DNA from: Brevibacillus brevis
GTDB taxonomy: Bacteria > Bacillota > Bacilli > Brevibacillales > Brevibacillaceae
DNA length: 64,000 nucleotides
Assembly (NCBI RefSeq): GCF_022026395.1
Contig: NZ_CP041767.1
Span: 3,132,501 to 3,196,500 of the forward strand
Direction of reading: 5' to 3'
The translations under genes were made by a program, and so were the position numbers. Below, one piece after another: positions 36,450-44,536 of the stretch; within the stretch, counting starts at the first letter, position 1, and each line of letters begins with the position of its first letter. The notes under the pieces were generated by a model that had not been told where the DNA came from, searched no databases, and was given only the letters and a program-made list of their open reading frames with translations.

Positions 36450-37254
36450 CGCCCTCCTTAACGCGTGATTCTAGTTGAATGACCGAGCGCAAATGTAAAA
36501 CGTCCGATGACTGCACCAAGTCGCGGTGTCTTTGTCCATCCTGCTCTGCGCGTCGCAGCTTCGTTCCACCCGTAAGTAACTGAATTGCCTTCGCATGCTC
36601 ACGGTAAATCGTACGGATGTCTTTTCGCACAATATCACAAGTGCCGGTTGGTTGTTTTTCCACAGCAAACGGGGCGATTGTCGTCATTTTGAGCCCCAAG
36701 ACAGACGCTTGAACCAAAGCAACTGCCGGATTGCATAAAGTCTCGGAACCAATTGCCTCCAGCGCTTTTCTACTTAAGGCAAAGGGAATATTCTCAAAGG
36801 AAGCGGAGCCCATACTTTTTTGACCAAGAAGATGATTCAACAGGCAATAGGCACTCCCTGCTGAACGGTTTCCTCTTTTGGATCCCCAATGGTCAGAGCA
36901 TGTCGTGATAATGACATCCGATCCCTTTTTGACCAGCGTGACATATTTCTTCAAGTATAAGAGAGGCATGGTGAGGCACTCGTCGATAAAAAGTACAACG
37001 TCTCCCCTCGCATGAGCAGAACCGATCGCTCTTGCCTCATAGCTGTCTACTTCCAAACCGGTTGAAATAACTTGTGCTCCCCATTCATTGGACAGGCTAG
37101 TTTCTTGGGAGCTCACACCGTTGCACACGACGATTACCTCCGTGTGTGGATCTATTCTTTTGACAACAGAAAGCAGTTTCTTCATATTCCTGGCGCTGTC
37201 ACTCAATGGGATGATGACGGACACGGCAGGGCGATGATAGATTCGGTTGTCCAT
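36379..37254 (-). CDS. Glycosyltransferase family 2-like protein (first of tandem pair)
   Basis: A 291-aa protein starting at 37254 after GAGGGGGAG. VSVIIPLSDSARNMKKLLSV and VIVVCNGV are GT2-like, but the position of the D-x-D reads VVLFIDECL, so the second Asp is missing. The C-terminus is strongly basic (GGKRKAKYARSHKKTRRRTH) where it overlaps the start of its paralogue. It may be a regulatory or degenerate partner of the second protein, or use a different metal-binding residue. Expression appears translationally coupled to the second gene. Confidence 0.7.
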   Translation of the reverse strand: MDNRIYHRPAVSVIIPLSDSARNMKKLLSVVKRIDPHTEVIVVCNGVSSQETSLSNEWGAQVISTGLEVDSYEARAIGSAHARGDVVLFIDECLTMPLLYLKKYVTLVKKGSDVIITTCSDHWGSKRGNRSAGSAYCLLNHLLGQKSMGSASFENIPFALSRKALEAIGSETLCNPAVALVQASVLGLKMTTIAPFAVEKQPTGTCDIVRKDIRTIYREHAKAIQLLTGGTKLRRAEQDGQRHRDLVQSSDVLHLRSVIQLESRVKEGGVWGGKRKAKYARSHKKTRRRTH

Positions 37255-37363
37255 CTCACTCCCCCTCACCAGAGAAAAGTTCTTACTCTAATGTACGCTC
37301 GTTTTCCACAATTGGACACGGCATCTATCCCTCACGACTCAACAAGAGATGAGATGACCTAAC

Positions 37364-37399
37364 AAAAAAACAGGACGCGCACAGTGACACGTCCTGTTT
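37364..37399. terminator. Terminator after the D,D-carboxypeptidase gene
   Basis: AAACAGGAC pairs with GTCCTGTTT; a T-run follows on the minus strand (complement of AAAAAAA). Confidence 0.8.
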
Positions 37400-37416
37400 G
37401 GATTCTCATTTTTGTA

Positions 37417-38637
37417 TTAGTAGAACCGCCGTTGAAGACTGCGCTCGCGAATTCGTTTATTCCTCTGTGCACGGGAAAACGTATACACGATTAAGAAAAG
37501 GTTCATTCCTAACCAGACGATTAATACGCTATAGCGGGCCAGTGGATGTGGGTTGCCACCTTCTGAATCCCCAAACACAGTAGTAGAAGCTGGAGCAGGC
37601 GGATCATGACGAAGCAACGGATAAGAGACGGCTAGTTTACCAGCTTGTACAGACAGTTTCCCATCTGCTTTTAGCTCTACTAAAGGCTCTAAACCTTTGG
37701 GAACCGTCGCATACAAATCCTCCTTGGCTGTAAAAGTCACAACCGAGTTGTTGCCAGGGACAGCAGCTTCTGAAAAAGAATCTCCTTTTTTGGCGATTGG
37801 TTTCGTCTCAAATCCTTGAAAGCCAAAGTCCAGTAGCTTTTTTACATCTTTGTAAGCATTTGCACTGGTAGAGGCCTTCATCGTGACCGCGATGAGCTCC
37901 GTTTCTCCACGCTTGGCGGAGCCTACCAGCGTATGCATCGCCTGATCTGTGAAACCGTTTTTGATGCCAGTTGCCCCTTCGTAATCGCGCAGGAGCTTGT
38001 TGTGATTCACTAGAACTGTTTCCCACGTTTGTCCATGCCAAGGCAGCCGCTTCGTGCCAACAATTTCCCTGAATACGGGGTTTTTCATCGCGTACTGCGA
38101 AATTTTGGCCATGTCGGCAACAGTCGTGTAATGATTCGGATCATGCAGTCCGTGTGGATTGGTAAAATTCGTTTCGCTGACACCTACTTTTTCTTTCAAA
38201 AAGGCGTTCAAATCCACTGCAAAACGCTCCGTCGTCTGGCCCATATGCTCAGCAATCGCTGTACCAGCGTCGTTACCTGAATTCATGAGCAGTCCGTATA
38301 ACAAATTGCGCAGGGAAATCTGTTCTCCCTCCTCCAAATAAACACGTGTTCCTTCTTCACGGCGTGCTTTTTTGGAGACGGTGACAGTGTCATCCAGATT
38401 CCCTTTTTCTATCGCGTAAATACCTGTTGCGATTTTTGTAATACTAGCAGGGTACAACTTCTCATGAGGGTTCTTTTCAAACAAGACTTGTCCCGTTGTA
38501 GCATCAATCAGAATGGCTGATTGTCCAGTGAGAGTGTTAGGCTCCAGGCTTGATGACTCCTCGGCATAAGCGGAAGGCATGCCCAGGTTGAACAAAACCA
38601 TCACCACAACGAGTAGGTTCGTTAGTAAAAAGCGCAT
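37417..38637 (-). CDS. D-alanyl-D-alanine carboxypeptidase (S11 family, DacF-like)
   Basis: A 406-aa exported penicillin-binding protein that trims the terminal D-Ala of peptidoglycan. A signal peptide ends near AYA; S-x-x-K is in PASITKIATGIYA, S-x-N in MNSGNDAGTAI. The third motif reads IKNGFTDQA, that is K-N-G in place of the usual K-T-G. A C-terminal transmembrane helix (YSVLIVWLGMNLFLIVYTF) plus basic tail anchors it; most S11 enzymes use an amphipathic helix. B. subtilis DacF acts in the forespore, but vegetative use is equally possible. Confidence 0.88.
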   Translation of the reverse strand: MRFLLTNLLVVVMVLFNLGMPSAYAEESSSLEPNTLTGQSAILIDATTGQVLFEKNPHEKLYPASITKIATGIYAIEKGNLDDTVTVSKKARREEGTRVYLEEGEQISLRNLLYGLLMNSGNDAGTAIAEHMGQTTERFAVDLNAFLKEKVGVSETNFTNPHGLHDPNHYTTVADMAKISQYAMKNPVFREIVGTKRLPWHGQTWETVLVNHNKLLRDYEGATGIKNGFTDQAMHTLVGSAKRGETELIAVTMKASTSANAYKDVKKLLDFGFQGFETKPIAKKGDSFSEAAVPGNNSVVTFTAKEDLYATVPKGLEPLVELKADGKLSVQAGKLAVSYPLLRHDPPAPASTTVFGDSEGGNPHPLARYSVLIVWLGMNLFLIVYTFSRAQRNKRIRERSLQRRFY

Positions 38638-38708
38638 GTTAGTCTATATCCTTTCCTACTTTGTCGCGTATTTTCAGGTTACATTTGGTCTGTAGACAAC
38701 AAAAGACG

Positions 38709-39524
38709 TTATTTCAACCGGATTCCCAACAAATCGTGGATCATTTTAAACTTAGGATTGTCCGCAAAAGCCTCTTCGAAACCACTGACATGTTCCCTGT
38801 ACAAGGCAGCAGCGGAATCAAGATCTTGCTTGACGTACAAAGAAAATATTTCTTCCAATTTTTCTTCCAGTGTCGTATCAACTTCTGCCGGTGTGAGAAT
38901 TTCTTGACGCAAATTGTTCATCAACACGTCCAGCTGATGGGTGATCACGGACGCTTCATGAAGCTGCTGCAAAACGTCTGACGGAATGTTGCCCGCATAT
39001 TTGTAGCGCAGTTCGTGTTCATTTGTCGCCCAAAAGTTCATTCCCAATGTACGAATTTGGATCTCACAAAAAAGTGTTTTCTTTTCGCTACCGTGGTAGA
39101 CCGTATACGAGACGATCATGTGGATACTTCTATAGCCGGATTCCTTCGGGGCTGCTATATAGTCTTTGACATCGTGAATGACAATATCCTCCCGCTCCTG
39201 CAACAACTGCTGCACCTCACGCACATCGTCTACATAGCGGCATACGACTCGAAGGCCCGCGATATCCTGGACTTCCTTGGCGACGTCACTTTGCCAATGA
39301 TCTCCCAAAAAGTCGATTCCTTTTTCGTTCGCCTTCTTTATTAAACTGTCGACTTTTTTCACTCGTCCGACAACAAATTCAATAGGAGAATAACGGCCGC
39401 TTTTTTGAAAGCCGTATTTAATTCCTTTTAGTTTTAACTTCAGCTCTTCAACTGCCTGTTCATACGGCGCCAAGAAATGAACCATGTTGTTGAGCACTTT
39501 GCTTGGCACATTTGTGACTCTCAT
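38709..39524 (-). CDS. Small alarmone synthetase, GTP pyrophosphokinase family (RelQ/YjbM-like)
   Basis: A 271-aa protein with the RelA/SpoT synthetase domain only; no hydrolase, TGS or ACT domain. IAGLRVVCRYVDDV, GYRSIHMIVSY and EIQIRTLGMNFWATNEHELRYK are the ATP/GTP-binding and catalytic blocks. It would make (p)ppGpp from GTP or GDP under stress. It is about 60 residues longer than B. subtilis YjbM, mainly at the C-terminus. A GGAGGTG site precedes the ATG. Confidence 0.87.
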   Translation of the reverse strand: MRVTNVPSKVLNNMVHFLAPYEQAVEELKLKLKGIKYGFQKSGRYSPIEFVVGRVKKVDSLIKKANEKGIDFLGDHWQSDVAKEVQDIAGLRVVCRYVDDVREVQQLLQEREDIVIHDVKDYIAAPKESGYRSIHMIVSYTVYHGSEKKTLFCEIQIRTLGMNFWATNEHELRYKYAGNIPSDVLQQLHEASVITHQLDVLMNNLRQEILTPAEVDTTLEEKLEEIFSLYVKQDLDSAAALYREHVSGFEEAFADNPKFKMIHDLLGIRLK

Positions 39525-39539
39525 GAAGACACCTCCAAA

Positions 39540-40421
39540 TTACTTCCAGAGGAAAGGTGATGCGTCAAAAAACGGCTGCGGATTCACATACGTATTACCC
39601 ACTAACATGCCGTAATGAAGGTGAGGACCTGTAGAAAAACCGGTGCTACCCATTTGTCCAATCACCTGTCCCTGTTTCACTTCTTGCCCTGTCTTTACTT
39701 CTAGCTTGGACAAGTGAGCATAAATGGAAAAAATATTTAACCCGTGATCGATGATGATGGTATTGCCTGTTAAGTACAAAGAGTCGGCCAGAACCACTTT
39801 CCCATGGTTGCTCGCCCAGATTGGTGTTCCTGTTTTGTTTGCGATGTCAATCGCCGCGTGCCGGTTGGCTGGTACACCATTTACTACACGTTGGTAGCCG
39901 AATGGAGTCGTTAATTTTCCGACTGCTGGCTGTTGAAACGGCTCCGTGAAATATGGAATCGCTCGCGAATTTGATCTGGCTGCATTGATCTTTTTTTGAT
40001 CTGCATTGATTCGATTTGTATCCTGTCGCATTTTGTTAAGCTGTTTACTTACCGTGAGCTTGTCTACTTCGAATTTTTTCGGTGCGATTGTCACCGTTAC
40101 GGAAAGTTTTTTGTCCGCAGAGGTAACTTTATAGGTCCCTGCTTTCGTGTTAAAAGGAATCGGGATAAACCGGGCGTACTCATCCTGTGTCTTTTGCAAA
40201 CGATAGTTCTGAGAGAATAACGTTACGGTTTGTGGCTCCTTACTGCGTACAAAAATAACGTCCCCAGGATATGTTTTGGCTGGAGTTACGCTAATCGCTG
40301 GCTGTTGTTTCGTTGTTTGGGCGTAAACCCCTTCTACTGTCTGGCTAAATATGCTTGTCCCAGAGACGAGCGTCAATGCTGTGACCAACATGAGACTAAC
40401 CATTGATTTGAACATAGACAT
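39540..40421 (-). CDS. M23 family metallopeptidase (LytM-like)
   Basis: A 293-aa exported peptidase. A signal peptide (MSMFKSMVSLMLVTALTLVS) is followed by a beta-rich N-terminal domain and a C-terminal LytM domain with Zn ligands in NRHAAIDIAN and the H-x-H of GPHLHYGM. It would cut peptidoglycan cross-bridges or stem peptides. The start at 40421 follows GGGAGGGAGC; an upstream in-frame ATG at 40433 lies within that site. It ends 16 bp before the alarmone synthetase gene, so the two may be co-transcribed. Confidence 0.9.
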   Translation of the reverse strand: MSMFKSMVSLMLVTALTLVSGTSIFSQTVEGVYAQTTKQQPAISVTPAKTYPGDVIFVRSKEPQTVTLFSQNYRLQKTQDEYARFIPIPFNTKAGTYKVTSADKKLSVTVTIAPKKFEVDKLTVSKQLNKMRQDTNRINADQKKINAARSNSRAIPYFTEPFQQPAVGKLTTPFGYQRVVNGVPANRHAAIDIANKTGTPIWASNHGKVVLADSLYLTGNTIIIDHGLNIFSIYAHLSKLEVKTGQEVKQGQVIGQMGSTGFSTGPHLHYGMLVGNTYVNPQPFFDASPFLWK

Positions 40422-40469
40422 GCTCCCTCCCATTTTCTAGTATAACAAAACACACCCTGAAAGGAAAAA

Positions 40470-40499
40470 GAAAAAGAAGGCTAATGAGCTAGCCTTCTC
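40470..40499 (-). terminator. Terminator after the 85-aa protein gene
   Basis: GAAGGCTA and AGCCTTC form a hairpin; on the minus strand it is followed by TTTTTCTTTTTC. Confidence 0.8.
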
Positions 40500-40519
40500 C
40501 AATCATTCCAAATGTAATC

Positions 40520-40777
40520 TTACTGTTTCTTCGAATAATCCGACATCATTTCCATGATGGATTGCACGCCTGTCAGCATTTCGCTTGCACGTTTGGTTTT
40601 TTGTGAGATGCCCTCAAAATCAAGTACCCCTTTTTTTCGGTCGTTCCATCTTTTAAACAATTCTTCGGCCATACCGGGGTTGCTACGGACCGCTCTAATC
40701 CGCATGGAATCTTCGAGGACCCACGCTTCAAATTCGGGATGCTTTTTTAAAAGCTGCTTGAATTCTTTTTTCTTCAT
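40520..40777 (-). CDS. Small hypothetical protein, 85 aa
   Basis: Start at 40777 after GGAAAGGAG (about 12 nt spacing). The start KKKEFKQLLKKHPEFEAWV and LFKRWNDRKKGV weakly recall the pattern of YlbD-like coat proteins (FK..VKKHP...V...W), but I would not assign it. It is charged and probably helical, with no membrane segment. It lies between a peptidase and a spore SASP gene, so a sporulation role is possible. Confidence 0.6.
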   Translation of the reverse strand: MKKKEFKQLLKKHPEFEAWVLEDSMRIRAVRSNPGMAEELFKRWNDRKKGVLDFEGISQKTKRASEMLTGVQSIMEMMSDYSKKQ

Positions 40778-40857
40778 AGCCGGACGTCGCTCCTTTCCAC
40801 TGGACAAACGAGGATAGTTAACTGTTCGTTACACCATATGACTAGTCCGCGATTGTG

Positions 40858-40877
40858 CTTGTGTGTTTGCACACAAG
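40858..40877. repeat. Perfect 8-bp hairpin
   Basis: CTTGTGTG and CACACAAG flank the loop TTTG. It has no T-run and lies between the SASP terminator and the 85-aa gene; it could be an operator. Confidence 0.4.
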
Positions 40878-40899
40878 TGGCAGAAAAGGGCGGCGTTTG

Positions 40900-40933
40900 G
40901 AAAAATAGAAAGGCCCCTTATTGAAGGGACCTC
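40900..40933 (-). terminator. Terminator of the SASP gene
   Basis: AGGCCCCTT pairs with AAGGGACCT; on the minus strand it is followed by TCTATTTTTC. Confidence 0.8.
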
Positions 40934-40963
40934 TCATCATCCAGCTATTTACTTGTCAGTACG

Positions 40964-41170
40964 TTAGACTTGACGGCCAGCCATTTGTTGCTCAGCAAAG
41001 CTCACCAGACGCTTGGTAATTTCGCCACCAACAGAACCGTTTTGACGAGAAGTAGTGTCTGGTCCGAGATTTACACCGAATTCAGATGCAATCTCATACT
41101 TGAGTTGATCCAAAGCTTGGTTCGCTTGAGGAACTAGCAGGTTGTTGGAGCTTCCACCGTTGTTTGCCAT
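40964..41170 (-). CDS. Alpha/beta-type small acid-soluble spore protein
   Basis: A 68-aa protein of normal SASP length. [22 protein letters not shown] includes the germination protease site (YEIASEFG) and [20 protein letters not shown] is the second conserved helix. These proteins coat and protect spore DNA and are degraded at germination. A GGGAGGA site precedes the ATG. It proves an endospore former. I could not identify a convincing sigma-G promoter by eye. Confidence 0.96.
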   Translation of the reverse strand: MANNGGSSNNLLVPQANQALDQLKYEIASEFGVNLGPDTTSRQNGSVGGEITKRLVSFAEQQMAGRQV

Positions 41171-41422
41171 GATTGATTCCTCCCAACGCTTTTTTTCTCC
41201 CGGGACGGAGTTGAACCGCCTAGCGTTTTTTGCTTCTCACCTTGAGACCGGAAGTTGATATTCAAGAGTGGTTGTTGACCTCTTGTGGTACTATCATCCC
41301 ACCGTAAAAAAAGTACATGCACGTTTTCACTTGATATTTCTGTTGTAAAATCTGACAAGGTTGTCCCGCTCCTTTATGCTATAATGGTGCGTATAGTTTG
41401 GTAGTGAGAGGGGCAAGGTTTT

Positions 41423-42301
41423 GTGAGTGATTCAGGAAAAGTACTGCTCATCGATGGCATGAGCTTTTTATTTCGCGCCTTTTATGGTTCTGCTTGGGGT
41501 GGAGCCTATCGCCAGACTTCAACAGGTGTGTACACAAATGCGGTTTATGGATTTACAAAAATGATGCTCGATTACGCAGAGTTGACACGTCCTACTCATC
41601 TCGTGGTGGGCTGGGATGTCGCTTCGCGCGAGTCTTTGGTGCGCAGTCAATGGTATGACGGATATAAATCAAATCGTCAAGCGGCACCGGATGAGCTCAT
41701 TCCACAATTCGATTTGGTAAAAGAAGTAACGGATGCATTCTCGGTTCCGAACTTGGGTTGCCCAGGCTATGAAGGCGATGATGTATTAGGTACGCTCTCC
41801 ACACGCCTTTCCGAAGAAGGACACGAGGTGATCATTGCGACAGGTGATTACGATAGCTTGCAACTCGTATCTGAGCGAGTAAGCGTTAAAATCCTGAAAA
41901 ATGGTGGCAAACACGAGCATTATAATCCAGCGAGCCTCTTGGCATTGCGGGGAATAACACCTGAACAGGTCGTTGATGTCAAAGCTTTAATGGGAGATGC
42001 CTCTGACTGTATTCCAGGCTGCCCAGGAATTGGTGAAAAAACAGCGACAAAACTGATTACCGAGCATGGTGATCTGGATAACCTATATGTAAATCTGGCA
42101 AGCTGTACGCCTAAAATGCGCAGCAAGCTGGAAGAAAATCGCGATCAGGTGTACTTGAGCAAAAAGCTGGCTACGATTATTCGGGATGTTCCAGTAGAGT
42201 ATGCGCTGGAGGATGCCCAATGGGAATACGATCGTCAAGTCGTTCAGAACAAATTCGACGAGCTTGAATTCGGACGTACGATGGCAGCGAGAGTTGGCTA
42301 A
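41423..42301 (+). CDS. 5'-3' exonuclease / flap endonuclease (YpcP-like)
   Basis: A 292-aa protein resembling the 5' nuclease domain of DNA polymerase I as a free-standing enzyme. LLIDGMSFLFRAFYG, the acidic GYEGDDVLGTL, ATGDYDSLQLVSE and MGDASDCIPGCPGIGEKTA (metal-binding Asp residues and helix-hairpin-helix) are all present. It would remove RNA primers and flaps. GTG start at 41423 after GAGAGGGGCAAGG. A TATAAT stands at 41380-41385. It is a single gene with a terminator. Confidence 0.9.
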   Translation: MSDSGKVLLIDGMSFLFRAFYGSAWGGAYRQTSTGVYTNAVYGFTKMMLDYAELTRPTHLVVGWDVASRESLVRSQWYDGYKSNRQAAPDELIPQFDLVKEVTDAFSVPNLGCPGYEGDDVLGTLSTRLSEEGHEVIIATGDYDSLQLVSERVSVKILKNGGKHEHYNPASLLALRGITPEQVVDVKALMGDASDCIPGCPGIGEKTATKLITEHGDLDNLYVNLASCTPKMRSKLEENRDQVYLSKKLATIIRDVPVEYALEDAQWEYDRQVVQNKFDELEFGRTMAARVG

Positions 42302-42317
42302 TAAGGGTCATAATCAA

Positions 42318-42355
42318 CGGCTGAGAAGAAGCGGTCTATCCGCTTTTTTCAGCCG
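42318..42355. terminator. Terminator after the exonuclease
   Basis: The inner stem AAGCGG-TCTAT-CCGCTT is followed by TTTT, with an outer CGGCTG/CAGCCG pairing. It lies between convergent genes and may work both ways. Confidence 0.85.
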
Positions 42356-42361
42356 ATTTCT

Positions 42362-42661
42362 TTATGCACTGTATAGTCGCTCCGTCAGTGAAACCCAGAC
42401 GATTCGGCGATCCGTTTGGTCTCGGTATCTCCGTACCAAGTTTTCCTCTTCCAACCTGCTAATTAAGCCCGAAGTTGTACTGTTTGACAAATTAACAGCC
42501 TTGCTAATGTCTCCCATCGTTCTTGGCCCGTTTTCAAGAATTTCGAGAATCAATACTTGTTGCCAATTGATTTCATTTGTCTCTAACTCTTTTTGCGCAA
42601 TATTTGAAAACAAGACATTGACTCCCCTTATAAGCTTGGCCAGCTTAATCAGTTCCTCCAT
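42362..42661 (-). CDS. MarR family regulator, C-terminally truncated
   Basis: A 99-aa protein from ATG 42661 after AAAGGAGG. The winged helix-turn-helix is complete (TMGDISKAVNLSNSTTSGLI; RRYRDQTDRRIVWVSLT), but MarR proteins are usually 140-150 residues. The frame stops just after the wing, so the C-terminal dimerisation helices are missing. It may be a nonfunctional relic or a short DNA-binding form. It lies 94 bp upstream of nothing in the same direction except the exonuclease terminator, so its target is unknown. Confidence 0.65.
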   Translation of the reverse strand: MEELIKLAKLIRGVNVLFSNIAQKELETNEINWQQVLILEILENGPRTMGDISKAVNLSNSTTSGLISRLEEENLVRRYRDQTDRRIVWVSLTERLYSA

Positions 42662-42754
42662 AGTGTCCTCCTTTTGCCTGGCTACGCTCAGCATAGGCGA
42701 AACAAATAAAGAAAAAAGTGGGTAAGAGATAAATTTTTTCTTAAGCTTCACTAA

Positions 42755-42787
42755 AAAATCCCGTCCCACTAGAGGAGACGAGATTTG
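42755..42787 (-). terminator. Terminator after the VWA gene
   Basis: AAATC.CGTC pairs with GACG.GATTT; on the minus strand it is followed by TTTTAG. Confidence 0.7.
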
Positions 42788-42805
42788 GAAGTAGCGTCGA
42801 ACGAC

Positions 42806-44524
42806 TTATTTGGCTATTTGAAATACATCCAGGAGCAATCCTGTATTCTCCTCCCCATCCGCTTCCCAGCTCGTCGCAAATTTGACACGGTGAGAAACAC
42901 CCAGCAGATCATACGTTTGTACAAGATGCTGCCTCGCAGAACCCACAATCAAGCTGTGCAAGCGAACTTGTTTCTGCTGACCCAAAGAGATGAGTTTTTC
43001 TTGGACATAAGGAGAAATGCCCCCAATTCCATCCGTTACCATGACAAAATCCGCACCTTGCCACGCTTGTTCCTTTTCTACCAGCTCGATGGCTCGCTTC
43101 ATCGGGGCGTCGAAGTGCGTCCCGCCGCCAAACGCCATTTGCGCCAGGCCGTAAAAAGCAGGCCAATCCGGCTTTTTGTGATAGAGCGGTTGCTCTCTAA
43201 TCTCACCTTTAGCCCCGAACAAGAGGAGGATAAAATCACGCTTTTCCAGCATCGAAAGGGCAGCAAACGTCATGATAAAAATTTGCGCAAGCCGCAGCTT
43301 ACTTCCGCGCATCGAATGGGATGTGTCCAACATGCAGATCACCGGACCTTTTGGCGGTTCTTCTGCCCATCCCGAGGTATCGTAGGTCATGAGCTTTTGC
43401 TCCAGCCATTTGAGCATGAAGTAGTCCTCGAAGTCCGGATCAGCGAGAAGCACTGCTTCACCAGGCAGCATGTGTGCAATATCGCCCGATTGTCGCAAAT
43501 CATAGTATTCCTCTGGAAAATGTCTGGAGCGAATTTCTTTGCGCTTTACTCGGAAGCGATGGACTTGCCTGCCTACCTCGTTTAGAAAAGCGACCAGATC
43601 AGGATAGCGCTTTAATTTCTCAATCCACTTTAAATACTGCTCAAAGCTTTGCCTCCGCAGCTTTCCTAGCTCATGCCCCCAGCTTCGGTTCGCAAAACGC
43701 TGACTGGCCGTAAATACCTCTTCGACAAAAAGCGTATCGAGTTCTTCAGTAGATAGCGTCGCCTTTAACGATTGCTCCAGCCATTGTCCCAGCTCTTTTT
43801 CAAAAGCGGCGATCGCTTCCTTCTCTTGCTTTTGCAGTCGATCTAGCTGCTTTTCACGTTGGACGAGCTCCCCCTCCAATTTTTTCACCTTTTGTAGAAG
43901 CTTGGTCCGTTTCGTGAACTGCACTTTCATTTCTTCTTGCAGCTCGGTAATGCGATTTTGCAAAGACAATACCTCTGCCCGCACTAACGGCTTGGTGTCC
44001 ATGGCCTCCTGCTTGTCCTCCACGACCCGCTTCCCCTGCTGGAGAGTATAACCGACCAACTCGAGCTTGGCCTTTTGTTTTTCGGTTAGTAGCTCGGAAA
44101 GATGTGCTTGTTGGCTTCCTTCCTGACCTTGCTGTTCTTTCAAACCAGTTAAGAGTGGAGAGGGCCGTTGATCCTTCTCCCGCTGCTTCACTTCCTCGGA
44201 AAACGTCTCGGTCAGCCACAGCAAAGCCTTGATTGCGGTTTTGAACGCCGCACTTTCCTGCCCGACCGTACGAGGATGAATCATGCGAGTAAAATACTGC
44301 TTCATGAGCGTACGAATCATCCAATGATGAAAAGGAGTGGATTCTTGCGTCAGATCGATCTCCGGCTTTTCCAAATAAAAAACGAGGAAAAAGTCAGCCA
44401 AGAGCTCCAAGTCAAACCATGCTGCTCGTGCTCGCGCCTCATGAACCCATTCCTGAGCGGTGCGCGAAGAGGCGAGGTATGTTTCAAATACATAGCGATC
44501 AACACCGCTAGCGCGAATGATCAT
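42806..44524 (-). CDS. VWA domain-containing protein (ViaA-like)
   Basis: A 572-aa protein with a helical N-terminal half, a long charged coiled-coil stretch (about residues 150-260), and a C-terminal von Willebrand A domain. The MIDAS metal motif D-x-S-x-S is in CMLDTSHSMRGSK, with later Asp in VMVTDGIGG. It follows a MoxR ATPase gene by 13 bp, the arrangement of RavA-ViaA in E. coli, where the pair acts on membrane stress and respiratory complexes. Client proteins here are unknown. Confidence 0.82.
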   Translation of the reverse strand: MIIRASGVDRYVFETYLASSRTAQEWVHEARARAAWFDLELLADFFLVFYLEKPEIDLTQESTPFHHWMIRTLMKQYFTRMIHPRTVGQESAAFKTAIKALLWLTETFSEEVKQREKDQRPSPLLTGLKEQQGQEGSQQAHLSELLTEKQKAKLELVGYTLQQGKRVVEDKQEAMDTKPLVRAEVLSLQNRITELQEEMKVQFTKRTKLLQKVKKLEGELVQREKQLDRLQKQEKEAIAAFEKELGQWLEQSLKATLSTEELDTLFVEEVFTASQRFANRSWGHELGKLRRQSFEQYLKWIEKLKRYPDLVAFLNEVGRQVHRFRVKRKEIRSRHFPEEYYDLRQSGDIAHMLPGEAVLLADPDFEDYFMLKWLEQKLMTYDTSGWAEEPPKGPVICMLDTSHSMRGSKLRLAQIFIMTFAALSMLEKRDFILLLFGAKGEIREQPLYHKKPDWPAFYGLAQMAFGGGTHFDAPMKRAIELVEKEQAWQGADFVMVTDGIGGISPYVQEKLISLGQQKQVRLHSLIVGSARQHLVQTYDLLGVSHRVKFATSWEADGEENTGLLLDVFQIAK

Positions 44525-44536
44525 ACGATCTACCCC

